Origin: JAJPKE01 sp052143275
GTDB taxonomy: Bacteria; Chloroflexota; Ktedonobacteria; Ktedonobacterales; JADMIN01
Reading direction: 5' to 3'
Assembly (NCBI GenBank): GCA_052143275.1
Contig: JBKQTH010000136.1
Location: 1-64,000, forward strand
DNA: 64,000 nt
Below are positions 17,349-25,754 of the stretch, one piece after another. Each line of letters opens with the position of its first letter. Position 1 is the stretch's first letter. The position numbers and the translations under genes are program-made. The notes under the pieces were generated by a model, which did no database searches, had not been told where the DNA came from, and saw only the letters and a list, made by a program, of their open reading frames with translations.

Positions 17349-18731
17349 TTATCGATTGCTCCTCCATACGTCAGGCGCAGCATCGTAAGCATACTCGACC
17401 CCGCGATGCCCCCCTCGGCCCGCAGAGCGCGACTGCACAGTCTTCTCCGCCTGTCCGCGGCTAGCGGCACGGCGCTGAGCCAGGCGCGTCATGTCTATAT
17501 CAAGCTCACGTTGAAATACTTTCCACAAATCTTCGAAACGCTGCCCAGTAGGCGACTTTCCAATCTCGTCGTAAAGAATACGGTCAAACAGCATCTGCAT
17601 AAGCTGAGAGACAAATTGTGCCGCATCCCAATAGCTATCGGCTAACTCCTGACCACGAACCACCTTGTCCAGCGTCTCAAGGTCCTCGAAGTTTATCTCC
17701 CCATTGGCAAAACGGACGATTCCGTCCATACGAGGAAAATTTATCTGTAACTGTTGAATAATAGGCCCAAACGTAGCTTCCAAATATCGGACAAGTTCAC
17801 GTCTTGGTATTTCCCCTCGTCCTCGGAGTGACCGGGCATATATAGCATGGTGGGCAATTACTCCATTGATGAATGTCCCCATGGTGCGGATAATAGTAAG
17901 CATACGTTGTTCCGGAGCTGGCCCACTCTCCTGTGAAAGCTGGTGCTGGCTCTGAGTCAGCAAATTAACCAGACTCCGCTCAAGCTCGTCTTCCAGGCGA
18001 GCATCCACCACTTCAACCAGGCCCAGTTCTACCAGCCGCTGCATGATGAGCACAACTTGAGGCTCAGGGATGAGCAGCGCATACGAGATAGCATGAAGAG
18101 GGAATTGGCCATTGGATAGACACAGGACTCCAATTTCTTCACGCCCTAGTCCAAGCTGCCGCACATCTCCATCAAACTCCGGCATCCAGCGCGCCATGGT
18201 GCCGCGACTATAGCCATGAGACCCGTCTCGACCCCACTCATCCGCCATCCGTAGGGCCTCAAGCAATATATGATCAACATTCAGCGGCCTTAGTATGCCT
18301 GAACGCATTTGTATGGATGCGACATCACGGTGAAATTCAAACCGGCCGCGCGTCCAGTTGATAGCCCGACTGATAGACTGGATCACCCGAAATTCGGTTC
18401 GCTGCTGCATCTCGGCGGGAGCGAGCAATCCCCACTGAGCCATGATGGTCATGGCAGTTCGCGAGTCGCCTCCCGAAAGTCGCCGTACCTCTGCCGCGTG
18501 ATCACGCGAGATCACACCCATGAGACGGAGCATATCAACCAAATCAGGAGTGGAGGCGCCAGGTTCCTCGAGATCGATGATGTGGCCGTTCTCCAAGAAA
18601 ACAGCGAGACGTTCTTGGCCTGAAACGACATTGAGGACGCCAGTTTTGCCGCTGAGCGCCAGCATTTTCAGCGCGGCGGATAACCCAAGCGTCTCCAGGT
18701 CGCCATCAAGTATTCGCCCCTGTTGTTCCAT
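17349..18731 (-). CDS. DUF4388 (PatA-N-like) protein, first gene of chemosensory operon
   Basis: 460 residues from ATG 18731, GGGGG six bases upstream. Residues 5-130 form the DUF4388 domain: LDGDLETLGLSAALKMLALSG followed by TGVLNVV and FLENGHIIDLEEPG. This beta/alpha module is found fused or next to response regulators in cyanobacteria, deltaproteobacteria and Chloroflexota. The middle has a helical segment on RFEFHRDV, the rest is predicted mostly helical, and the end is basic. The domain's biochemical role is unknown; GTPase-linked gliding and pattern control are reported for relatives such as PatA. Start of the minus-strand operon running to 8569. Confidence 0.88.
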   Translation of the reverse strand: MEQQGRILDGDLETLGLSAALKMLALSGKTGVLNVVSGQERLAVFLENGHIIDLEEPGASTPDLVDMLRLMGVISRDHAAEVRRLSGGDSRTAMTIMAQWGLLAPAEMQQRTEFRVIQSISRAINWTRGRFEFHRDVASIQMRSGILRPLNVDHILLEALRMADEWGRDGSHGYSRGTMARWMPEFDGDVRQLGLGREEIGVLCLSNGQFPLHAISYALLIPEPQVVLIMQRLVELGLVEVVDARLEDELERSLVNLLTQSQHQLSQESGPAPEQRMLTIIRTMGTFINGVIAHHAIYARSLRGRGEIPRRELVRYLEATFGPIIQQLQINFPRMDGIVRFANGEINFEDLETLDKVVRGQELADSYWDAAQFVSQLMQMLFDRILYDEIGKSPTGQRFEDLWKVFQRELDIDMTRLAQRRAASRGQAEKTVQSRSAGRGGHRGVEYAYDAAPDVWRSNR

Positions 18732-18870
18732 CGCATCCCCCTGATCCGCTCCCACCTACATTGGTCACAGGACATGAGTCACCAGACAAGCAGCTCTTAG
18801 ATATCCTGAAAAATAGCCAATATAGCGCACAATGCGGAAGTGTCTTCGGCTCCTTCGACCAACCCAAACC

Positions 18871-18898
18871 ATTGTATCATACTGCGGCAGGTGTTCAA
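18871..18898 (-). promoter_or_regulatory. Predicted promoter of the chemosensory operon
   Basis: On the minus strand TTGAAC (18893-18898), 16-bp spacer, TACAAT (18871-18876). Transcription would start near 18864, leaving about 130 nt before the DUF4388 gene. Confidence 0.6.
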
Positions 18899-18927
18899 GA
18901 GGATATTAGAGGCAGTATCAGACTGTA

Positions 18928-20073
18928 TCAGGAGGAAGATGGTGCGCTCGCATATCCGGTAAGCTCTACGTATCCCACGCCGTCAACCGATCGCGATCCC
19001 AGGGCGCCACTGATACGGACCGCACCTTCCCAATAGACGTTGCCTGTCGAAGCCGTGGTCAGAAGTTCCTGATCCAAAAGCTGTGGAGTAAGCGTCAGGC
19101 TGAGGTGCTGGCTAGCAATCTCAACACTCCATCCGGACGGATAGACCGCGCCAGTATGCCGGCTAGTCCAGGTGGAAAGTGCGTGGGTCGAGATGTCGGA
19201 AGCTCCTATCTGGCTGGAGCCGCCACTGCTGTCAACATAGGTGCCAACTGTAGCTATGGGCTGTTTCTGGCTGTCACGAATAACGTAGAGCATATACTCG
19301 GTGTTATTATCGAGCTGGACGCTGTACCAATCCCATCCAGCGCCAAGCAGAGAGACAAAGTTACCCCACTGGTGATCCATCCATGCCTGCCCAGTGACTT
19401 CGAGTTTCTGTCCATGGTCGGTCAACGTCCCCATGATCCGCATACGGGTACGGGAATAGTAGTAGGAAAAGCCTGCCGCGCCATAGGTGATCAAACCATT
19501 TTGACCTTCGAGGACAACCGGCTTGGTCGCTTTCAACTGGAAGGAAATTGCGTAATTGCTCATATCGGCGGAGAGCTCATCATCCCCATTCAGACCTCGC
19601 ATGCTCCAGCCTCCGAGCGCAAGGTTAAATCCAACCGTCGAGCCGGGTGGCGGGATCACTGACGCCGGTAGAAAGCCGGCACGTTGGTCAAAATAAAAGG
19701 CCCCACCACTGATATCGCTGATGGCGAAGTGAGCCGCGTAGTACGGAGGATACGCGCCACGCAATGTCTGAAAGAAGGTGAGCTCGAAGCCGTATTCATG
19801 TGGATCGCCGCTCGCATTCACCGTCTGGAAATGGCCAGTGTAATACCACCACTCCGTCAAATCATGGTGCGGTGCCTCATCCTGAGGAAACTCAATCGGC
19901 GGCAAAGGAGCCGCAGTTGGAGTTGCACTGACCTGCTCCATGTGGCCACCAGTCGGAATGGTGCCCGGTAGCCCGCAGCCGGTGAGTAACACCTGCAGGA
20001 GAAGTACAAGCAATCCAGCCGCGACCGGCGGCGCCCATTTTACGGAAGAGGCGGTGCGGGCACTAGCTCTCAT
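18928..20073 (-). CDS. Lipoprotein, AttH/CrtC-like lipocalin-type hydrolase family
   Basis: 381 residues. A signal peptide with lipobox LLTGC ends near residue 32, so the mature protein is predicted to be anchored outside the membrane. The body has the signature of the predicted secreted hydrolase/AttH family, related to carotenoid hydratase CrtC: HHDLTEWWYYTGHF, YGFELTFFQT, AHFAISD, TGQAWMDHQWGNF, WDWYSVQLDN. These are two lipocalin-like beta barrels; the biochemical role of most members is unknown. The ATG at 20073 overlaps the MMPL stop codon (ATGA) with GAGAGG just upstream, so the two are translationally coupled and probably act together on a lipid or hydrophobic compound. Confidence 0.87.
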   Translation of the reverse strand: MRASARTASSVKWAPPVAAGLLVLLLQVLLTGCGLPGTIPTGGHMEQVSATPTAAPLPPIEFPQDEAPHHDLTEWWYYTGHFQTVNASGDPHEYGFELTFFQTLRGAYPPYYAAHFAISDISGGAFYFDQRAGFLPASVIPPPGSTVGFNLALGGWSMRGLNGDDELSADMSNYAISFQLKATKPVVLEGQNGLITYGAAGFSYYYSRTRMRIMGTLTDHGQKLEVTGQAWMDHQWGNFVSLLGAGWDWYSVQLDNNTEYMLYVIRDSQKQPIATVGTYVDSSGGSSQIGASDISTHALSTWTSRHTGAVYPSGWSVEIASQHLSLTLTPQLLDQELLTTASTGNVYWEGAVRISGALGSRSVDGVGYVELTGYASAPSSS

Positions 20074-22397
20074 GAGATACCTCTCAAGGGTGATGCCTGC
20101 CTGGTTCTCTCCTCGCCGTCCCCCGGAACAGAAATCTTGCCGCCGCCCTGGTGGTACACATTGGACGGCAGCAGACGATTGAACGGCGCCGGCCACCACC
20201 AATTGATGTCACCCAGTAGGCGCATAGTTGCCGGAACCAGCAACCCTCGGACTAAGGTAGCATCAAGGAATACGGCTATCGCCATCCCAACACCCAGCGC
20301 CTTAACCAGCACCATATCGGCAGAAGCAAAGGAAAGGCTGACCAGTATTACAATAGCGGCCGCGCTGGTGATGATGCCTCCGCTGCGCTCCATACCCAAA
20401 GCGATGCTTCTGACATTGTCTCCGGTCTGCTCGTAGGCCTCGCGAATACGCGAGAGCAAGAAGACCTCGTAATCCATGGAGAGACCAAACAGCGCACAGA
20501 ACATGAGAATGGGAGAGGAAGCCTCGACATAACCTAGCGGCGTAAAGTTAAGCAGTTGGTGGAAATTGCCTTCCTGGAAAATTAACACCAACGCGCCATA
20601 GCTTGCCAGAATCGAAAGTAAATTCATGAGTATAGCCTTGAGTGGCAAGACCAACGAGCGGAATACCACCATCAGCACCAAATATGTCACGATAGCTATT
20701 ACCAAGAGGGCAAAAGGAAAGGCGTCGTAGAGCGTATCCACGTAGTCGATGATTCCGGCAGTGCTGCCATCCACCAGAACATGCATGGTAGGAGGCGGCG
20801 CTGTGCCGCGTATAGCTTCTACTAGTGCCTCGGTACGCGTGTCGAGCATTGGATACTTGCTGGTGACCTGTACCATGGTAATCTGGTCGCCAGCATAAGT
20901 GGCTAGCGACTGCTTGATGTACGGGTCGGCGATGTTCTGCGGCTGGCTATACATCAACTGGTATTGCTGCAGGCTAAGACGAGGATCGAGTGAGACTATG
21001 CTCATTACGCCTTCTACACGCGGGTCGGCTTGCAGCGTGCGCACGTACCTGTCGAGGAGCACCAGATTTGCGCTGGAAAGTGGACTTCCTTTGGTCTCCA
21101 CCGCAATGATGATTGGTGCGCTGGCGCTCTGGTCGAAACGCTGCTCCAACAAGTCGTAGGCCTGTCGCGATGCCACGCTGGTCGGGAGAATAGATGCATC
21201 GGGAGCGGAGAGCCGTACGCTTAAGAATGGTGCGCCAAGCAGCAACAGGATGCTCAGCACCGGAATCAGAAATGCCAGCGGATGCCGCATGACTGCGGTT
21301 GCTAACTGGTGCCAAAAGCCCGATTGGCTCCGCTCCTCGCCGCTAGATTCGTCGCCGGAGGTTTCCCGCTGCCGACGTGGCAGCATCACCGGCAAGGCGT
21401 TGATGCGAGTCCCAATAATGCTGAGTAGAGCTGGCAAGAGGGTAACCGCCGCAAGGATGGAGAGTAGTACGGTTATAACTCCCCCAATACCTACCGATCG
21501 CAGCATATTTAATGGAAAGAACAAGAGGCCCAGCAACCCGATAGAGACAGTGAGCCCTGAGAAAAATACCGCCCGCCCAGCGGTAGACATCGCAATTCCG
21601 ACGGCGTCAGTAACCGAATGTCCGCGCTTCAGCTCTTCACGAAAGCGACTGACCATAAAAAGTGAGTAGTCCACCCCGAGCCCGAGACCAAAGAGAGTGG
21701 TGATATTGAGCGCAAATATTGAGACTGGAAACACCTGAGCAAGCAGGTACAGCAGAGCCAGGGACACCACCACGCTACATCCCCCAATTGCCGCGGGCAA
21801 CCCAGCCGCAATCACTGAGCGGAAGACCAGCAATAAGGCAATAATGGCAAAGGGGAAGGCAATCTCTTCAGCGCGCCGCAGATCATCTTCGCTTACGCTC
21901 TGAATATCGGCATAGAAGACCGGAGCACCGCCCACCAGCATACGAAGATCGGCCGGCTGGCGCAGTCGGCGCCGAAGATCCGGCAGGACGCTTGGCGCGG
22001 AGTCTGGGTCAGCCTTTAGGAGCACCACGGTGTATGCGACATGGCGGTCACGTGAGATTTGAGTCGGGTTGGAGCTAAATGGTATCACACCATCAACCTC
22101 GGACCAACTGTTCAGGTTTGCCACCGCGCTCTGCGCTTCGGCGACGAAGCGGGGATTATCAGCGGTCATCGTCTTACTGGAAAACACTACCTGCACATTG
22201 GTGAAACTGGTGTTAAGCCCCTTCTGAAGTACATTGATCGCCTGCTGTGACTCCATCGAATTATTGGAGAAGCCCCCTGGAGCCAATACCTCAGCCACAC
22301 GAGGTGCAAAGGGCAACGCAACCAGCACGGCTAGAGTCCACATACCCACGATCCAGTAACGCCAGCGCACCATCCGTAGGCCCAGCCGCCGAAACAT
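20070..22397 (-). CDS. MMPL-family RND transporter
   Basis: 775 residues from ATG 22397, GGAGG five bases upstream. Twelve predicted membrane segments in two halves (TM1, then an extracytoplasmic domain of about 150 residues, then TM2-6, repeated). Each half carries the Asp-Tyr proton-relay pair typical of MmpL3-like pumps: GLGVDYSLFMVSRFREE and GLSMDYEVFLLSRIREA. Such proteins export lipids or other hydrophobic compounds with proton motive force. A hydrophilic insertion (RQRETSGDESSGEERSQSG) lies between halves. Forms a coupled pair with the AttH/CrtC-like lipoprotein. Confidence 0.93.
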   Translation of the reverse strand: MFRRLGLRMVRWRYWIVGMWTLAVLVALPFAPRVAEVLAPGGFSNNSMESQQAINVLQKGLNTSFTNVQVVFSSKTMTADNPRFVAEAQSAVANLNSWSEVDGVIPFSSNPTQISRDRHVAYTVVLLKADPDSAPSVLPDLRRRLRQPADLRMLVGGAPVFYADIQSVSEDDLRRAEEIAFPFAIIALLLVFRSVIAAGLPAAIGGCSVVVSLALLYLLAQVFPVSIFALNITTLFGLGLGVDYSLFMVSRFREELKRGHSVTDAVGIAMSTAGRAVFFSGLTVSIGLLGLLFFPLNMLRSVGIGGVITVLLSILAAVTLLPALLSIIGTRINALPVMLPRRQRETSGDESSGEERSQSGFWHQLATAVMRHPLAFLIPVLSILLLLGAPFLSVRLSAPDASILPTSVASRQAYDLLEQRFDQSASAPIIIAVETKGSPLSSANLVLLDRYVRTLQADPRVEGVMSIVSLDPRLSLQQYQLMYSQPQNIADPYIKQSLATYAGDQITMVQVTSKYPMLDTRTEALVEAIRGTAPPPTMHVLVDGSTAGIIDYVDTLYDAFPFALLVIAIVTYLVLMVVFRSLVLPLKAILMNLLSILASYGALVLIFQEGNFHQLLNFTPLGYVEASSPILMFCALFGLSMDYEVFLLSRIREAYEQTGDNVRSIALGMERSGGIITSAAAIVILVSLSFASADMVLVKALGVGMAIAVFLDATLVRGLLVPATMRLLGDINWWWPAPFNRLLPSNVYHQGGGKISVPGDGEERTRQASPLRGIS

Positions 22398-22608
22398 AAA
22401 TGACCTCCACGAGCTACCCGAGCTACCTGGCATACCCTTACCATAATGGGTACACTCTTTAGGCAGGCCCGTGCAACAGTAGACTCTGCAGTTGTTCCGG
22501 GTCGCTGGCTGGCTGCAAAGCGCATGTTTTAGGCTATCTCGGCATGTCACCACCGAAAGATGGTACTCTGGCTGCAGATAATATGTGCTCGGGCATACCT
22601 ACTTACTC

Positions 22609-22630
22609 AGAGAGAGAGAGAGAGAGAGAG
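22609..22630 (+). repeat. (AG)11 dinucleotide run before smpB
   Basis: Eleven uninterrupted AG units, directly followed by GGAGCGGCGCCG and the smpB GTG start. The last units merge with the Shine-Dalgarno. A run of this length is prone to slippage, but it lies outside the predicted coding frame. Confidence 0.95.
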
Positions 22631-22642
22631 GGAGCGGCGCCG

Positions 22643-23104
22643 GTGACTGAGCGCTCATATGCGATCGCCACAAATCGCCAGGCTTACCACGATTACTTCG
22701 TGGATGAAACTATCGAGGCGGGCATTGTACTGACGGGTACTGAGGTCAAATCGATACGCGAAGGCAAAGTGAATCTGCGCGGAGCCTACGCGCACGTAAA
22801 GAATGGCGAAGTGTGGTTGGAAAATGTACACATAGCTGAATATGAGCAGGGAACCTACATGAACCATGCTCCGCTTCGCGATCGCAAGCTGCTGCTGCAC
22901 CGTCGTGAGATTGATCGGCTGCTGATGCGAACACAGGCTAAGGGAGAGACTCTAGTCCCGCTCAAGCTGTACTTCAAGGACAATCAGGTGAAGGTCGAGC
23001 TTGGCCTCTGCCGTGGTAAGAAACTCTACGACAAGCGCGAGGCCATAGCCGAACGTGAAACCCAGCGCGAACTGGCTCGAGTCACCAAGCAGCGTCTGCG
23101 CTAG
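22643..23104 (+). CDS. smpB: SsrA-binding protein SmpB
   Basis: 153 residues. Binds tmRNA and mimics the codon-anticodon part of tRNA to rescue stalled ribosomes. Landmarks: IATNRQAYHDYFVDETIEAG, LTGTEVKSIREGKVNLRGAY, VHIAEYEQGTYMNH, RDRKLLLHRREI and the basic C-terminal tail GKKLYDKREAIAERE. Start: an open frame reaches back to 22544 through a (AG)11 run that would encode SEREREREG; the family begins near the GTG at 22643, which has GGGAG upstream. The tmRNA gene itself is not seen nearby. Confidence 0.95.
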   Translation: MTERSYAIATNRQAYHDYFVDETIEAGIVLTGTEVKSIREGKVNLRGAYAHVKNGEVWLENVHIAEYEQGTYMNHAPLRDRKLLLHRREIDRLLMRTQAKGETLVPLKLYFKDNQVKVELGLCRGKKLYDKREAIAERETQRELARVTKQRLR

Positions 23105-23146
23105 GATTGCGTATAATCCTGGGTTGGGTCACAGACAGTGAGATGC

Positions 23147-24157
23147 TCAGGAGGATTGTTTGGCGGACAACTTGTGCCAGACGTCCAGCAAGGCCAGTTC
23201 ACGCGGCCGTCTGAGACCAGCCTGCCACTGGTAGTCAGCCGGACGCTTTATCTCCCAGGTGAGCGTATCGCGTACCGTTTGCTCCAGTGGGCGAAAAACC
23301 AGACCCGCAGCAATAGCTTTGTGGCAATTGACGGCCAGAAAGCTCGCAAAACTCAGGTCGCTTGGTGGTACCCAGAGAGGTAGATCGGTCCAGGCGCTGA
23401 CCCCCTGCTGGTTTAGAAACTGCTCGTTAGCCCAGGTAAACCGCGCATCGCTCTCCGAGACACGCTGGCAGACATCAAGCAATTCGCCCATACTTAGCGG
23501 GGTGGCTGGTCCAGTAGCATTGTATGTTCCAGCTTGTCGCCGCTCAGCCATTTCCAGCATCCAGGCGGCAAGGTCGCGCGCATCTATAAATTGTACCGAT
23601 GCTTCGGGCGGCCCTGGCGCCAAGATTTCGCTACCTTCCGCAACCCGATGCGGCCAATATGTAAAGCGGTCGGTCGGATCGTAGGGGCCGACGATCAGTC
23701 CAGGACGTATAACCAGCGTTCGTCCAGGCATTGACTGGTTGGCCGCCTGCTCGCAGAGCGCCTTGTGACCGCCATAGTTTTCGTCTTTGGTATCTTCGGT
23801 CGTTGGGTCTGCCAGTACGGCCAACGGCATGCTCTCATCTATGGGCCTGCTGAAGTCGGCATAGGCGGAGATGCTGGAGACATACGTGTAGTGCTCCACA
23901 CTATCTGCCAGCAGCTGCGCGGATTCCCGCACCTGACGCGGAAGCTGGCCACTGGTGTCAATCACCACATCCCAGCTTCTGGCCGATAGCGCCGACAAGT
24001 TTTCGTTGCGATCACCCCGCAATTTCTCCGTCTCCGGGTAGAGATCAGGATTATCCCGGCCGCGATTGAAAAGTGTTACCTCATGGTTACGAGATAGTGC
24101 CGCTTCGACTACGTGGCGGCCAAGGAAGATCGAACCCCCCAGAACCAGAACCCGCAA
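23147..24157 (-). CDS. NAD-dependent epimerase/reductase (extended SDR)
   Basis: 336 residues from TTG 24157, AGGGAG eight bases upstream. The dinucleotide motif is GGSIFLGRHVV (a GGxxFxG variant), followed by VTLFNRGRDNPDLYPE; the SDR Tyr-Lys pair appears as ENYGGHKALCE. YVSSISAYADFS is the third strand. This subgroup resembles plant chloroplast-stem-loop and isoflavone-reductase-like SDRs, annotated as NAD-dependent epimerases of unknown substrate. It sits 14 bp after clpP on the same strand and converges on smpB. Confidence 0.85.
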   Translation of the reverse strand: MRVLVLGGSIFLGRHVVEAALSRNHEVTLFNRGRDNPDLYPETEKLRGDRNENLSALSARSWDVVIDTSGQLPRQVRESAQLLADSVEHYTYVSSISAYADFSRPIDESMPLAVLADPTTEDTKDENYGGHKALCEQAANQSMPGRTLVIRPGLIVGPYDPTDRFTYWPHRVAEGSEILAPGPPEASVQFIDARDLAAWMLEMAERRQAGTYNATGPATPLSMGELLDVCQRVSESDARFTWANEQFLNQQGVSAWTDLPLWVPPSDLSFASFLAVNCHKAIAAGLVFRPLEQTVRDTLTWEIKRPADYQWQAGLRRPRELALLDVWHKLSAKQSS

Positions 24158-24170
24158 GTGCTCGCTCCCT

Positions 24171-24827
24171 TCATTCAGCGGCAGACTCTCCGCGACTCTT
24201 CCAGTCCTCGAGGGTCAGCACCTCATCCACTATGCCATAATCCTTGGCGGCCTCAGCGCTCATAAAAAAGTCACGCTCGGTGTCTTGCCGTACACGTTCG
24301 AGTGATTGGCCCGTATGGAGGGCGATGATGTTGTTCATGACGTCGCGGGTGTGCAGCAATTCGCGCGCGTGTATGTCGATGTCGGTTACCTGCCCACCAA
24401 TTCCGCCGCCGGAGAGTAAAGGTTGGTGCAGGTGGATGCGAGCATGAGGTAAGGCAAAACGACGTCCTGGGTCGCCCGCCATGAGTAGAATTGTACCAAA
24501 GCTGGCCGCCTGCCCAACGCAAGTGGTGACCATCGGGCAATGCAAGGTGCGCATGGTATCGTAGATGGCAAGGCCGGCGGTAATCACGCCACCTGGAGAA
24601 TTGATGTACATATTGATGGGACGATTGGCACTTTCGCTGGCCAGAAAGAGCAATTCAGCAACCACAAGACTCGAAAGTTGATCTTCGATGGGGCCGCTTA
24701 CTAGGACGATACGTTCGCGCAGCAGTCGAGAAAACAAGTCGTACGCCCGCTCTCCACGGGTGCTTGACTCTATAATGGTAGGGATAACTAGGCTGGCATT
24801 GTGGGCCGGCAAGTAGCTTTCAGACAT
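24171..24827 (-). CDS. clpP: ClpP protease subunit
   Basis: 218 residues from ATG 24827, AGGAGG nine bases upstream. Serine peptidase that forms a double heptamer and works with ClpX or ClpC. Catalytic triad as expected: Ser109 (GQAASFG), His134 (ARIHLHQP), Asp182 (QDTERD). Oxyanion region INSPGG at 75-80 is intact. The nucleophile motif has Phe after Ser rather than the usual Met, and HARIHLHQP replaces the common SRIMIHQP. It may be one of several ClpP paralogues, as is common in Chloroflexota and actinobacteria. No Clp ATPase in the window. Confidence 0.95.
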   Translation of the reverse strand: MSESYLPAHNASLVIPTIIESSTRGERAYDLFSRLLRERIVLVSGPIEDQLSSLVVAELLFLASESANRPINMYINSPGGVITAGLAIYDTMRTLHCPMVTTCVGQAASFGTILLMAGDPGRRFALPHARIHLHQPLLSGGGIGGQVTDIDIHARELLHTRDVMNNIIALHTGQSLERVRQDTERDFFMSAEAAKDYGIVDEVLTLEDWKSRGESAAE

Positions 24828-24846
24828 AGTAGATAACCTCCTTAGC

Positions 24847-25122
24847 TTAGGCGTAACGCACAAAATAATAGGTAATTCGGGTGACCCGCTCGCCCCCAGG
24901 AATCCCTATAATGCCGGCGAGCAGCCAACCGTCTTGACCCAACTGATTGAGGCGAGCTTCATCAAGCGGAGGCTCTTCGCGGGGATCGAGAGTAACGGTG
25001 TGATACTCCCATTTCGGCTGCGCGCCAGCCTCGAAGACAATTGGAAGGGGGAGCATCATAGGTTGCCTGTTGAAAGGATCTTGATTGAAGTTGTGAAACG
25101 CTCCTGGAGTAAGGTACGGCAT
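24847..25122 (-). CDS. Small DUF4177-like protein
   Basis: 91 residues from ATG 25122 (AAGGAG 12 nt upstream); GTG 25134 is too close to that Shine-Dalgarno. The C-terminal half shows a pattern common to DUF4177 proteins: KWEYHTVTLD, then LNQLGQDGWLLAGIIGI and ITYYFVR. These are small alpha/beta proteins of unknown function. The first 35 residues are Pro/Asn-rich and probably disordered. It lies 19 nt before the clpP start and is likely the first gene of a clpP transcript. Confidence 0.75.
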   Translation of the reverse strand: MPYLTPGAFHNFNQDPFNRQPMMLPLPIVFEAGAQPKWEYHTVTLDPREEPPLDEARLNQLGQDGWLLAGIIGIPGGERVTRITYYFVRYA

Positions 25123-25383
25123 AGATGGATACACTCCTTCTGCTAAACGGTTCTCAAGCGGCCTCGTTGGCCACTGGTCCAGCCGCGTGCCGGTGATACC
25201 TTGAACAGTACCGCGCCTTGCGCTAGAATTGAAGGCAAAAGTAATGCTGATGGCATACCGATCCCACCGGATATGCTCTCAGCATGTGTCCCCCAAGCTG
25301 CCCGGACAGTCGTATGAAAATTCTGAAGTAACTGGGACATCGCAGCAGCGAAGATCCCGTTATGGGAGATGGAGAAAGCTGAA

Positions 25384-25716
25384 ATGCAGGACTTACAGCT
25401 GACAATGGGCAAGGTGATCCGGCGCGAGCGACGTGGGCGTAAGATGACCCGGAGAGTGCTAGCAGAGCGTTCGGCTATCTCGGTGGTTTACCTGGGTGAG
25501 ATCGAGCGTGGACAGAAGTATCCCTCGGCGTTGGTCCTGGAAAGGCTGGCCAAGGCGCTTGATCTTGACATTCCCGATCTCTTGGAATGTATGGCTGAAG
25601 AGATGCGTGGCGTGCCTGTGCCCAGGATGGCCATTGGTTTTTTGCTGCCTGAAGCGCAGCCAGCAGCCTCACGCACGACGCCTACCGGGAAAGTCATCAG
25701 CATGCTGGTGGCCTGA
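25384..25716 (+). CDS. XRE-family HTH transcriptional regulator
   Basis: 110 residues. The HTH of the Cro/C1 type is at about 5-65: MGKVIRRERRGRKMTRRVLA, AISVVYLGEIERGQKYPSAL (recognition helix and turn), VLERLAKALDLDIPDLL. The last 40 residues have no known domain. Start ATG 25384 has GGAG nine bases upstream; ATG 25369 is an alternative. Not obviously paired with another gene: downstream is a frameshifted CHAP lipoprotein. Targets unknown. Confidence 0.88.
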   Translation: MQDLQLTMGKVIRRERRGRKMTRRVLAERSAISVVYLGEIERGQKYPSALVLERLAKALDLDIPDLLECMAEEMRGVPVPRMAIGFLLPEAQPAASRTTPTGKVISMLVA

Positions 25717-25754
25717 CATCAGGCAGTTAGATTAGGTAGCCAAGGAACCTCCTA

